64,000 nt of DNA from Lingula anatina. Taxonomy: Eukaryota > Brachiopoda > Lingulata > Lingulida > Lingulidae. The stretch covers positions 41,769-105,768 of the forward strand of contig NW_019776018.1 of assembly GCF_001039355.2 (NCBI RefSeq), in the 5' to 3' direction. The translations under genes and the position numbers were made by a program. Shown here one piece after another: positions 33,516 to 43,966 of this stretch; within the stretch, counting starts at the first letter, position 1; every line of letters begins with the position of its first letter. The notes under the pieces are model-generated. The model was not told the origin of the DNA and made no database searches. It was given only the letters and a program-made list of their open reading frames with translations.

Positions 33516-33525
33516 GGGATTTCCC
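33516..33525. promoter_or_regulatory. NF-kappaB site
   Basis: GGGATTTCCC fits GGGRNWYYCC exactly. It stands 221 nt upstream of the - strand TTC22-like ATG and 1.34 kb from the TPR-TIR ATG. Given the low G+C of the window an exact match is rarely expected by chance. It may control either or both genes. Confidence 0.55.
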
Positions 33526-33693
33526 CGACGGCAAAGATAGAATGAATACGGTGATGATATATGGAAACTTCATTTTAAAAATTTACCTTTCAGGTGGGAT
33601 GCACACATTTTTGCAGACGGTAACTCTGTTTCCTTTAACATCAACTTGGTGTTGTTACTTGAATAGTAATTTCATAAGGAAGTCTAAATCGGT

Positions 33694-33855
33694 GTAAGAC
33701 ATTTCTCTCCACCGTGCTTACCACACACTACGGAAGTGTTGGGCACTGTTGTACTCAGTACAGTAGTATTCCCCCACTACCATATAACTCTGTGGCATTC
33801 GATGTCTTTTCTAAATTAATTTACGTGGTGATTAGGAGCAATGTCTCTGCTACTC
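33694..33855 (+). repeat. Duplicated promoter segment, copy 1
   Basis: The copy runs from GTAAGACATT through CCACCGTGCTTACCACAC, CCCCCACTACCATATAACTC and TTTTCTAAATTAATTTAC to CTCTGCTACTC. Copy 2 lies at 34158-34312 in the same orientation, with scattered differences and short indels. Confidence 0.85.
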
Positions 33856-34059
33856 TAATATCATCATGCTGTCTACGGTGTTTCTGCTTTGGAACAGCTG
33901 ATGATTGAGCCTCTTGTTTATCTCGTTTGTTTTTACTCCTGTCTGTGTCACCCTAAAAATTTTTAATGGAAAGGAGTAAAAGAGAAGAGCGTAACAAATT
34001 GTGAAATGCGTACTGGCATACCATGGGCCCGGGGGCCCAACTGCTCCATGATAAGTTCT

Positions 34060-34069
34060 GAAAGAGAAA
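34060..34069 (+). promoter_or_regulatory. ISRE/IRF-like element in the divergent promoter
   Basis: GAAAGAGAAA fits the GAAANNGAAA core exactly. It lies between the two copies of the duplicated segment, 0.8 kb before the TPR-TIR start. Chance matches are possible in A-rich DNA. Confidence 0.35.
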
Positions 34070-34157
34070 TATATACACGGCGAGATGTCTGTGGTACATA
34101 CTCTACATAATTATAAAGGTGGGAAATTTTAAAAAGCAAATTTCTGTATAAATTGTT

Positions 34158-34312
34158 GTAAGACATTATTCTCCACCGTGCTAACCACACAACACGGAGG
34201 GGAAGTTTTGGGCACTTTGTAGTATATTCCCCCACTACCATATAACTCTGTGGCATTCAATGCCTTTTCTAAATTAATTTACATGGTGATTTTGAGCAAT
34301 TTCTCTGCTACT
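34158..34312 (+). repeat. Duplicated promoter segment, copy 2
   Basis: This is the second copy of the segment described at 33694-33855, about 460 bp downstream and in direct orientation. CCCCCACTACCATATAACTC is identical in both, so this may be the constrained part. Confidence 0.85.
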
Positions 34313-34868
34313 CAAAATAAAAGGTTTGGCAATGATTTACTAATTTTAATATTTTTCTTACAGGAAACTTTACCCCTTTCAAAAATCATGAAAGCCAAGG
34401 TTATCACTGGGGGTGAACACATGCTGTAATCTCATTGGACAAAGAACTTGAAGGTTTATATATAAAAAATGAAACAATAAATGAGTCAATTTCCAAACTA
34501 ATGTATTTGGATAGCTGAGACTTTGCTCAAAATCACCACATAACTGATTTTTGATTAGCCTTAAAAATTAGAGGGTTTCAGGTTGGGGCAGGGGGGGGGG
34601 GGGGGGGCCTGCTGCATAAGTACCAAGTTTTGAGTATGGTAAGATATCAAACTATGATGATCAATCAACACAGTGGCTAATTTAAGTCAAAGCATTTTTA
34701 CATTACAAATAATAATATAATGGTAATAATAACAATAGCTGTAATGGTTCAATTTCCAGTTTTGATCCTTGAGCATCCTCAGATGGTCCTATGATGATAA
34801 GTTTGATACATAATTGGTAGTCTTTGCTGCATTGTTTCAAGACCCTGTAGCACGCCAGTGTTCTAGTC

Positions 34869-37800
34869 ATGAATGACAATACAATCCAGACACAAGAGCT
34901 CACCCTCATTCCAGGTAATGTAATATCCTATTTAGTTTTTCTCCATGGTTACTTTAGAAGATAGACTTTCCAGGTGAACGGTTTCTTGGTTCCATCCAGG
35001 TAGACTGATGGTGTCTGTGGGAATGGGAGGTTTCAGATCAAAAACAAAACCATGCCTGTGGGAATCCAGTGACTTATTTTGACAACACATTTCAGTGATA
35101 AATTATAGATTTGATGTGATTTTTTTGTTCTAGGATTTGAAAGCCTGGGTCTGCGTGTCAATCCACAAACAAACAAATTACAAATAAAATACAAGAAGGC
35201 AGTCCAGTTTGACATCTATAAGCACCAGTCTGGACCTCACAGGAGTGCCCTCCTCAACCTCAGGGCCATTTTCGAGTATCAAGATGGCGACATCTACAGG
35301 AGCATTGAACTGTTTGAAAAATCCTGCAAACTCGACCCGACCAACCTCAATGCTCTAGCAAGCTTGGAGTATGTTTATCGAGAAGTGGGTGTCTCTAAGA
35401 AGGCAGCAGAATATAGAAAAAAACTAGAACAGTGGCTGGGAAACCCAACCTGCCGAGCCAGGTGTTTCTTTGAACAGGGCTACATGATAGCATTTGATGT
35501 TTTTGTTGAAGCTCAGGGTGTGACTGGGATACAGGCCCATGCTTACTACTTGAAGGCATTGGAGATGGTGCACAGAAAAGAAGTGGTCATAGATCGCAGA
35601 GAATTATTAGAATGGTGCTTTTATGTGGCACATAATTTAATCCACATTATTAAGACAGAGGCAGTTATGCACAGTAAGTCTGAGAAAAATAAGTTACACT
35701 GCCTTGCCCTAAAACTGTTCCATGCGGTCACGTTCACAAAGGATGATAATTACAAAGCACAAGCCTGGGCAAGTATTGCACATCTGCTGAGTAGTAGGTG
35801 CATTAGAACTGTATCTTCAAGCCAGGAGGTGCAAAATCATAATTCAAAGGGGAAGAAAAATCCCCAGAAGACTGAGCTTTCTCCAAGCAATGTATCACAA
35901 CAGCAATGTAAGTCTGTGAAGAGCCAGTTTAGCAAAGACCCAAATGCAACTGCAACAAAGTCAAATGTGAAGTCCAAGCCACTGAACCAGCAAAATAGTA
36001 AAGATAACATACAGATGAAATTCCTGGAGGAATTTTGTGAACAAGTTTACAGTAATGTCCTCGGTTTATCAGCTCAAGAACATCTGCCTGAAGAGAATGG
36101 AGCTGCTTCAGGACAGTCCTCAGAGCAAGCCACAGACACAGACAGGAGTAAAAACAAACGCGATAAACAAGAGGCTCAATCATCAGCTGTTCCAAAGCAA
36201 AAATACCATAGACAGCATGGTCATATTAAGGTCCCCCCTGGCTTAAAAGAACTGGGGTTGGTTAAAACTCCTTACTTTGAGAACAAGGATGAGTTCTGCA
36301 GATGTGTCTCTGGATTCTTTGAGAAAGCTAGAAGTTATGCCCCGTCCTACACAAATATCCTCAACAGATATGCTCATTTTTTATGGCATATTGGCAAAGA
36401 AGATGAAGCCATGGAAATACACGAGGAGTCGATTGAAATTGATAAGTGTGAAAGCAATTGGTTTGCCTTTAAATCCATGGGGGAAAATCTGAGAAAGAAA
36501 TATAAGGATGAATGGTATGATAGAGTGCACCAAAAAAGTGATGAAAACCCAAGGATTGAATTAGCACTTAAAGCAAAAGAGAAACTTGAAATTGCTGTCC
36601 AGCACAATCCTAATCCCCAGGACTATGCTTGCTTGGCAGAGACCTGTCATTTTTTGGGCATTGACACAAATAGACGAGTGACAGATGAAAAATTGCTTCT
36701 GAAGGCAGTTTACTATTTCAAGTATGCCTTAGATAATTTACAAGGAGGAAGAATCCCAATGTTGCATCATTTGCTAGGGCTGTGCTTGCTTGATCTGGGG
36801 GAAAAAAGAAATGCTCTGGAATCCTTTAAGAATGCTCTGCAGTGTCAGGAACCAAACAGCACTTACACAATATCTTTCCGATGCATGATGCTTGTACTTT
36901 TACAGATTTGCAAGAGTGCAAAGACAAAGGGAGATAATAGGACTTACGACACTGCACTACAAGAGCTGAGACACTGGTTGATTGAAGGCTGTCGTCCGCA
37001 CAGATATTCAGAGAAAGAATTGCGGAAGGAAATTTCAGAGTTGTGGGGTCCTAGAAAAGAACCATTTGAGCCTGATATTTTGACTAAGTTATGTATTAAA
37101 CTGAAGACTGGGAAACAAGATGAACAAAATGTGTCTTCTTTGCTTGAAACGGGACTTAAAACGTGCATTGACAAGTATCCCAAGCAACCTGCCCCCACAG
37201 CAGTCTCTGAACCAGCAGAGAGAGATGATCTTCATGTTTCCCAGCTTAGGACTTGTTTGGAGAAAATACAGTTGGTAAGGGGAAAAAATGCAGTGCATAT
37301 TAGATTTGAATATTATTGTATATGCATGTCTGCTTCTTTGTTTGTGCATTTAATTATTAGCTGTTAAGTGATCTAAATTGTAACTTGTATTACTGATAAC
37401 ATTTTCAAACAAATAAGTATCCCTCATGTTCACTGTAGTGAAAAAAGTATTCTGGACCAATTTTTTTAGCAAATTTTCATTGTTTGTGTTTGGATTTCAA
37501 AATGACCTCTGCATTCATGTGTTTTTTTCAGTGCAGTTTCAGTGTTCTTGATGTTTTTTTTTCTTTACAGGCCCCCACTCCCAAAGCAGCCAAACCAGTT
37601 AGTATGCCAGGGGCAGCTGTAGATGTCCAGGAAGTAGTGATTAGATCAAGTCAAACATCACAGGAAGTACTGAAGGAAGCTCATCCAACCTCACAGACAA
37701 CCCATGGAGGTGGCGATGAAAATGCCCTAGCTGTGTCACAGGTGGTTGTGTGTGTGTGCACATGTGCTTGTGTGTGGACGCATGCATGTATGTGTCACTG

Positions 37801-38318
37801 TGTAGGCGTGCATGCATGCGTAAATGTGTGTGTGCATGCATGTGTGTAGGTGTCACTGTGAGAGCATGCATGCATGTGTGATATGTGTGTGTGCATGAGT
37901 GTGTGGGTGTGTTTGAGAGAACTTTTTATATCTTTATAGTAGAGCATATCCATCTACGGTAATTATTCATTCTTTTCATTGGGGGAATATTGTGAATCTT
38001 GCAGATACTGCTTTTTAAAGTTATAATTTGTTAAATTAGAATTTCCTATTGAGCAGCAGCAACCAAATTAGAAATCAGGCTACTATAGTTCTATTCTATG
38101 CAGTACTAGCACCACAAATGCTAATTAGCAATATAATTTTTGTGATTATAAAAATATGTATCCTAAAGTTTGATAATTTTTGCTGATTGGAAAGATCAAG
38201 TAATTATGCTATTACTTATTGCTTTGAGGTTTTCTTTTTTTTTCTTTTTATGTAATCTTTTTAAACTGTAGTCTGTAGAGTGTCAGTGAAAGATATAATA
38301 ATAATAATAATAATAATA

Positions 38319-38354
<36 letters not shown>

Positions 38355-39281
38355 GATAATTATTCACAGGCAGTGCCGCAAGCTTTAGACCCTAACTCTG
38401 TTAAGACTTCTTTCATCCAAGAAGAAGGCAGATCATTGGAAGAGACAGGTGGAAGCATGTTGCCATCAGAGACGCCGCCTAATCTCTTGCCTCCAGACAG
38501 CAATGAAGGTGGCACACATAGACCAGCTTTGGCTGAATCTGAATACGCGTCTTCTTCACAGCAAGTAGAACCTCTCACTGACATTGTAAGGACTGGTGAC
38601 CCAGAGGCGGAGGATTCATTACAACAGGAAAGAAGAGAAGTACACAGCAACACGCTTACTGCTAACACACCAGCAAAATCTGAAGAAATACGTGAAAAAA
38701 CCGACAAAGCAATTCAGTGTAATTTTTCAACAGAGCCACCAAGTGACATGAGAGGCCAGGTGCCCCAACACCCTTCTGTACCAATGGCTTATAGCTTCGA
38801 GTCCAAACAAGCCAAAAACTTGAAAGACATGGAGTATGATTTTTATGTGATATATTGTGCTGCTGACAAAGACTTTGTCAGTTTTCACTTCCTAACAACC
38901 TTAGAGAATTCAAAAGAGTTGAAAGGTTGCATAAAAGACAGAGACTTCACACCTGGTCAGTTGGTATTGAACTGTGTGACAAATGCAATAAAAAATAGCT
39001 CAAAAGTTATTGCTGTTATTTCACATGCTTCAGTAAAGGATTCTAAATGGCTCTACGAGATACACTTAGCACTAAAGGAATATAACAGTAGAGGCAGTGT
39101 AGCTCTGCAGTCCTCCAAGCTTCCCAGTTCTTATGTTATACCCATCTTGTGTGAGAATGAAGCTGGAGAATTACCCATAATGCCAGAAGTCTTTGAAGTC
39201 TTCGCAGCTGCTAAGGTTCCTTTTGACAGAAAAGATTGTAATTGGGACAAATTGGAAAAAGCTATTCGAGATGGTGAATAA
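34869..39281 (+). CDS. TTC22-like TPR array fused to a C-terminal TIR domain (candidate signalling adaptor)
   Basis: Four coding exons join in phase: 34869-34914 (MNDNTIQTQELTLIPG), 35134-37274, 37571-37741 and 38370-39281, giving 1089 aa. An in-frame TAG at 34848 fixes the start. About residues 16-730 are TPR helices in the same order as the divergent paralogue: NLNALASLEYVYRE, CFFEQGYMIAFDV, ILNRYAHFLWHIGKEDEA, ACLAETCHFLGID, HHLLGLCLLDLG. About 730-935 is a Ser/Thr/Glu-rich disordered linker. About 940-1089 is a TIR domain: YDFYVIYCAADKDF (box 1), IKDRDFTPG (BB loop, canonical RDxxPG), SSKVIAVIS, WLYEIHLAL and SYVIPILC. TIR domains signal by TIR-TIR contact. An N-terminal helical domain plus TIR recalls TRIF/TICAM1, but no RHIM or pLxIS motif is visible. 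No signal peptide or membrane segment is seen, so it is probably cytosolic. Function is inferred. Confidence 0.85.
37742..37920. repeat. (TG)n-like tract directly after the exon-3 donor of the TPR-TIR gene
   Basis: TGTGTGTG runs mixed with GCATGCATG begin within a few bases of the weak donor CAG|GTGGTT at 37741/37742. TG-rich tracts at donors can affect splicing. If the donor is missed, the frame runs on to a stop at 37849 and the TIR domain is lost. Confidence 0.8.
38297..38353. repeat. (TAA)n/(ATT)n mirror microsatellite before the TIR exon
   Basis: About nine AAT units run directly into about ten ATT units, so the tract is self-complementary. It ends about 16 nt before the acceptor TTCACAG of the TIR exon at 38370. 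Confidence 0.9.
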
Positions 39282-40785
39282 TTTGATTTTATTCTGGGAT
39301 TTATTTAATTGGATATGGGCTATGGAACTTTAGCAGACACTAGATATTTATTTACTCATGGTCGTTCTCGACTCTTCCACTGTAACAATATATCTTGACT
39401 CCATTTGGTTGAAAACGGTTCCCTTTGTTGGTATTTTGTTAATTTTTCTTACAGTCTTCAGCACAGAGGTTTCTACAGGAGTTAAATGTTACATATTAAT
39501 GTTCATCCTGCCATATAGAAATGTGTTCATTATCAAATTATTTTCCATTATTAAATTATTTTCAATTTTTAGACATCTCATTCAAATACACTGCAAAGAG
39601 CTGTGATCATTTGAAAATTACTTACTGGGATATTGAGACATAAATACAGACCACACGTCCAAGTGATGCAGTTTGATACTGTGATGCAAATTAATTTTTA
39701 TGTACAGACACATCAGGAAAGAAAAGTAGGAAAACTGTCTTATGAGGTAATTTTTTGAAAGTTTCACGGGGTTTTTTTTTATTTAATTTTCACACATATG
39801 AGCATTTTCAAGATATGACTTTGAACTTCCATGGGCTTTAAGACCTTTGCCGGTCATTTTTTCTGATTATTCATGATATTTTTATTTTATAAAAAATTGA
39901 TGGTGATTATGCTGTTCTGTTATGTAATATTGCATCAAAATTGAGGAAAATCTTATTTTGGGCACTGCCATCATAGTGACCATCAAAGAAAAAAATTCTT
40001 TACTCTTGTAGGAAAGAAACACAGGCCTAAAATTGAGCCTGAGTTGGGTAAGCAGTCTAATTGGCTTCTTTTTCTGGGAGTTCTACATTTTTGTAAAATT
40101 TTTTTCTTTCACATATTGGCATGTTCAGTATTGGACTTAGTACTCTCTTGGGCATGAAGCCCAGTGGTAATCAAATTTTCTAAGTAACCATGTAATTAAT
40201 AGCAAATAACTAAAAATTGGTGGTAATTATACCGTTAATCAATATGTAATATTGCATTAGAATTGACAAAAAAAAACCTACCTCATGCACTGCCGCCACA
40301 CACATTATGAAAAGAAAACTGTGTTACTTATTATTTTCTTAACTTACAAGAATAATTCTTAGGACTGATGTACAAGGTCTATTGGGTTATTTTTTTTTAT
40401 TAAATTCATGCAATTTTTTGTGAAAGTTTCATTTTTCTCATTCTGGCATTTTGTTAGAGTGAACTTAAATTGTTATCGGCCTGAAGCCTTACGCTTTTAC
40501 TTTCAACAACACTAGGTGTGCATAATTTTAATTTTAAAATTTTGATGCTGACTTTTCAGTTAAGCATAATGTATTATTCAATCAGAATTGACAGTATCCT
40601 TCAGTATTTTGTGCATTATTATTTTCTGCTTTTTGTGTGTACATTTGGCAGTTTTGCTGTCTTATTATCATATTGTATTGAAAAGTTAGATATTGAAGGT
40701 CAGTAAAGAAGAAGAATAACCAAGATATTGAAAATTGTGCTATTTTATGTGGGATATTTTTGTATGTAAAGGTGCTACAGCTTGA

Positions 40786-40791
40786 AATAAA
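40786..40791 (+). terminator. Possible polyadenylation signal of the TPR-TIR gene
   Basis: AATAAA is 1.5 kb after the TAA at 39279-39281. It is a clear signal but distant; an A/T-rich 3' UTR of this length is plausible but unproven. Confidence 0.3.
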
Positions 40792-41797
40792 AATTTGTTG
40801 ATAAATTTATTCTTAATAGGTTTTATATCATCCTTTAACTTAAGGAGGGAATGTAGGTTTGAGATTTTCTCTTAAAATAAAGGTCTTGGCTTTTTTATTC
40901 CTGTCACATTCATTTAACGTATCTTCAAAATATCTAATTATNAATTTGTTTAGCGTTGACACCTTTTTGAGCGGATAACAATGTGGAATTTGAAGATATT
41001 AAGTTATACAGGTTGGATAGAAAGCATACCGGGTTTTGTACGTTCATTTTATTGAAGTGTTACTATAACATTTTCTAATTCAACGAAATTGTAAAAATTT
41101 AAAAGCAACAACCATATTTCATCTAGATCATGAAAGTTTTGATTTCGTAGCATCCAAATGTTAAGTTGACACAATGAGTCGCGCTGTGTTAGCGAGGGTG
41201 ATTTTAGTGTAATATTTTAGTGTAATATTTTAGGCAGAAGGATGGTGATTGCTCGGTTTTATCTAGTTTTGCTTATTTTAGTGATTTTCTGTCTTGACAG
41301 GAGGGTACATGTACCCTTTCAGATATGCGGGGAGGGGGGGCACAATATGGTAGTGACAGGGCGACGGCTGTGTATCCGACTGTTGTGTAGATGTCCGGGA
41401 AGTGAGGTCACCGTCAGGTCGGTGACGTCACCAGTCTGTATTTCAACCACTAAAGGAAATAACCTGGTTAAAGCCCTCTCTTTGGATCCTGTTCAATCGT
41501 TGTGATGCGAGTGAACTTTAAGTTATGTTACTTGAAATATTAGACAACATCCGGGAAAGAGCTTGAATAGGCCTATGCCGTAATTTTTTTCTCTCTCTCT
41601 CCTAAATGTTTTATTTAATTTTATTTCTTGTCATTTAAAGACATTATATAAAATAACTATAACACTACCTTCCTACATTCAATCAAAATTTTATTTTCCT
41701 GATAAATGCAAAGAGCTGTGTAAATTGTCTTCTAGCCAGTCTTTTTTTTCAACTAGTATGATAAATTTTTGAATAGCATATTGTTTGACGTTTGAGA

Positions 41798-41803
41798 TTT
41801 ATT
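41798..41803 (-). terminator. Possible polyadenylation signal of the serpin gene
   Basis: TTTATT on the + strand gives AATAAA on the - strand, 414 nt past the serpin stop at 42217. It is the nearest one I found, and the assignment is tentative. Confidence 0.35.
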
Positions 41804-42216
41804 TCCAACTTTAAGGAAAGAGTATATACTACATTCGATTCCAACTTAGTAAAGGGGCTTTTCTTAAATTTTGGTAACTGCAGCGTGCGCGTCTAAAATA
41901 GAGTAAAAGTACAGGTACGTGTGTTTTGTAATACAATGACTGAGGAAAGAAGATTGATAAAGTATAGGATATATAAACAGATAAAATAAAGTATAGCATA
42001 TATAAATAGATAAAATACTGACTCTTCAAACGCGCGTTTTAGTGGCTTCAAATATTGTTCTTCATGTCATATTATATATGCTTGCATTAACTATCTGAAT
42101 ACACGCTGAACGCGCTGGCGTGAAATTATCTCATAAAATTAAACAGAAAAATGCAGATGACGTAAGTCTTCACAGAAAGTCATCTTAAAGTCATCACATT
42201 AATTAACCAATGCCAT

Positions 42217-43719
42217 CTACATAGACGATCCCGTTGGGTCCACGAGGCGGCCCATGAATAATAAGGCACCAGTTGACTTCTCCCTTATTAGGAAAATGAA
42301 GGGATGATCCGCATTGAAGAGAGGGGATGACATCATGGAGCGCGCCGAGGCCACTGCAGCGGTGGCCGCCGCCGCCTCCGTCCCCTTCTCATCTACTGCT
42401 ATAAAAGCCTCGTGAAGAGCCGCCGAAATATAGAGACCATTCGCTTGGATGGCGATACCGGATAGATCAGCCCTGGAACGCTCGAAGACGTCCACCATCC
42501 CCATTGCGTTCAAGGGTGCCTTCAAGTTGACCTTCATATTCTTGAGAGTAAACTTGGGAAGATGCACGTCAAGGGTGCTGTTTGTTAGTCCTGACAGAGC
42601 CTGGTTCAAACCACCGGGTAAACTTAGTTTCTTCTCAACTTCCAAATAGCCATTGTACACTTCGGGCAGAATGATGAACATGCTGGCATCGCCGCTGTAA
42701 GGAACCTCAAGAATCCTGCTGTTCAGTTCGCGGCTAAATTTGTAATTAAAGCTTCCGCGTTGATACATCATCTTCGTACTTTTTGAGACAAAGGATCTGG
42801 ACCCTGACACAGGCTGGTACCAGATTTTCAATTCAGTTGCTCTCTCGTCAAATTGCCGCCTCCAAGTGCCTTTGAAGTAAATAGCGTTGACGAGGACCAT
42901 CACAGTGTTTTGGTTTATCAACGAGGGTGGAAGCAAGTTCTTGATCTTCGACTGGGTTTGCTCCTCTACAAATCTGTTGATGATGTTAGCGGCTGCAACG
43001 GGGTTCCGGAAATCCACTCCCCGAAGTGAAGCATTAAAGATGGACTCACAGAGCCGTAGATAAGCTGTACGGAATGAGTAAGACGGGTTTGCAAACAGCC
43101 TGTTGGCCGCCCGTAGTATGTATGTCCTTTCCTCACCGAACAAAATTCCGTTCAAGGCCTGGAGACCCGCGTTCTTTTCTGGCAAAGTCTTCAGCGAAAG
43201 CACGGTATCCATTTCATCTTTTGTATTTCCATTTGCCCCTAAAGAAACCATAGACATGACGGTGGCAATACTCAGTGGACTAAAGAACAGGTTCTCTGCA
43301 GGTTTTTCTTTGGCCAGGGTGTCGTAGAGCTTGGAGGAAAATTTGTTAAAGGCTTGAGCTGCGTCCCGCGCTCTGGTCAGACTTTGGGAAGTACCCATGG
43401 GCGGGGGATTACTTCCTGGTTGTTTCCTCAGTCCGCTGAAGTCCAGACTAGGGCGGTATGGTGTAGGACTTGCCGTGGTGGGTTGAACTGGCTTGTTGCC
43501 TGCTTGGCTGGAATCCTGGCCCGATGAGGACGAAGATGAAGACGAAGATGAAGATGAGAAAGTCTGGTCTACGTTGTCGCAGACGCTGTGGGCCGCCGCG
43601 CATGTCGCCTGAGCCATTTGGCGGCAGACGCTGGTCACCGACCCCTGCCCGCTGGTCACTTTACTGACCACTACAATACAACAGAGGGCGATGGGGAGCA
43701 CCGCCTGGACTGACCACAT
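42217..43719 (-). CDS. Secreted serpin with Ser-rich N-terminal extension
   Basis: One uninterrupted frame of 500 aa has an in-frame TAA 12 nt before the ATG and an acceptor-like TTTCAG just upstream, suggesting a leader intron. Residues 1-24 form a signal peptide. About 25-115 is a Cys-containing, Ser-run (13 Ser) and Pro-rich extension not found in typical serpins of about 380-400 aa. The serpin fold follows (FFSPLSIATVMSMVSLGA, NAIYFKGTWRRQFD, HLPKFTLKN, HEAFIAVDEKGTEAAAATA, ADHPFIFLIR, LLFMGRLVDP). The hinge GTEAAAATA is the inhibitory type. Counting from P17 Glu444 places P1 at Arg460 and P1' at Ser461, the Arg-Ser bond of inhibitors of trypsin-like proteases such as clotting or complement-type enzymes. 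The target is unknown. Export and irreversible trapping of a serine protease follow from the family. An intact coding exon without introns is notable. Confidence 0.93.
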   Translation of the reverse strand: MWSVQAVLPIALCCIVVVSKVTSGQGSVTSVCRQMAQATCAAAHSVCDNVDQTFSSSSSSSSSSSSGQDSSQAGNKPVQPTTASPTPYRPSLDFSGLRKQPGSNPPPMGTSQSLTRARDAAQAFNKFSSKLYDTLAKEKPAENLFFSPLSIATVMSMVSLGANGNTKDEMDTVLSLKTLPEKNAGLQALNGILFGEERTYILRAANRLFANPSYSFRTAYLRLCESIFNASLRGVDFRNPVAAANIINRFVEEQTQSKIKNLLPPSLINQNTVMVLVNAIYFKGTWRRQFDERATELKIWYQPVSGSRSFVSKSTKMMYQRGSFNYKFSRELNSRILEVPYSGDASMFIILPEVYNGYLEVEKKLSLPGGLNQALSGLTNSTLDVHLPKFTLKNMKVNLKAPLNAMGMVDVFERSRADLSGIAIQANGLYISAALHEAFIAVDEKGTEAAAATAAVASARSMMSSPLFNADHPFIFLIREKSTGALLFMGRLVDPTGSSM

Positions 43720-43846
43720 CTTTCCTAATTAAGGCACTGAAACGAGAAGGTGAAAAATTAGAAATATTTTGAAGGATGAATTTAATATACTGCATTTATT
43801 GTTTCTTATATTGCATTTTGAACTATCATTCAGAAGAGCATTTTTG

Positions 43847-43870
43847 CTGTTGTTGTTGTTGTTGTTGTTG
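43847..43870. repeat. (GTT)n microsatellite
   Basis: About eight GTT units lie upstream of the serpin start codon on the opposite strand. They have no coding meaning. Confidence 0.9.
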
Positions 43871-43966
43871 TCGAATCATGTCATCTTTAAAGACAATGTT
43901 TTACGTAATGACCTTTAATACCTATAGTCCCTTTGCCCGATCTCTTTAACCCCCCCCCCAATTTCG

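Larger units (their letters stand above)
33296..34868. promoter_or_regulatory. Shared divergent promoter region of the two TTC22-like genes
   Basis: The 1.57 kb between the two start codons must hold both promoters. It contains an exact NF-kappaB decamer (33516), an ISRE core (34060), a GC-rich ETS-like ACTTCCGG next to the kappaB site, and two copies of a 155-160 bp segment (33694-33855 and 34158-34312). A G-run of about 17 lies near 34591-34607. No coding exon is visible apart from those assigned. Confidence 0.6.
39282..42216. other. 3' UTR of the TPR-TIR gene and intergenic DNA
   Basis: No further gene is visible. Two diverged copies of a unit of about 320 bp (markers GTAATATTGCAT near 39926 and 40247) lie in 39.7-40.5 kb. 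An AATAAA at 40786 may serve the TPR-TIR gene if its 3' UTR is long. 40.9-42.2 kb has only short, featureless open frames. Confidence 0.5.

Noticed and set aside
30980-37367. Calling the TPR genes IFIT family members
   Set aside because: The layout suggests IFIT at first, but phrases such as EQGYMIAFDV, ILNRYAHFL, LAETCHFLGID and LLGLCLLDLG follow the order I recall for TTC22. IFIT is kept only as an alternative.
34869-39281. Calling the TIR gene a true TRIF/TICAM ortholog
   Set aside because: No RHIM or pLxIS motif is visible and the BB loop is MyD88-like. Only the layout resembles TRIF.
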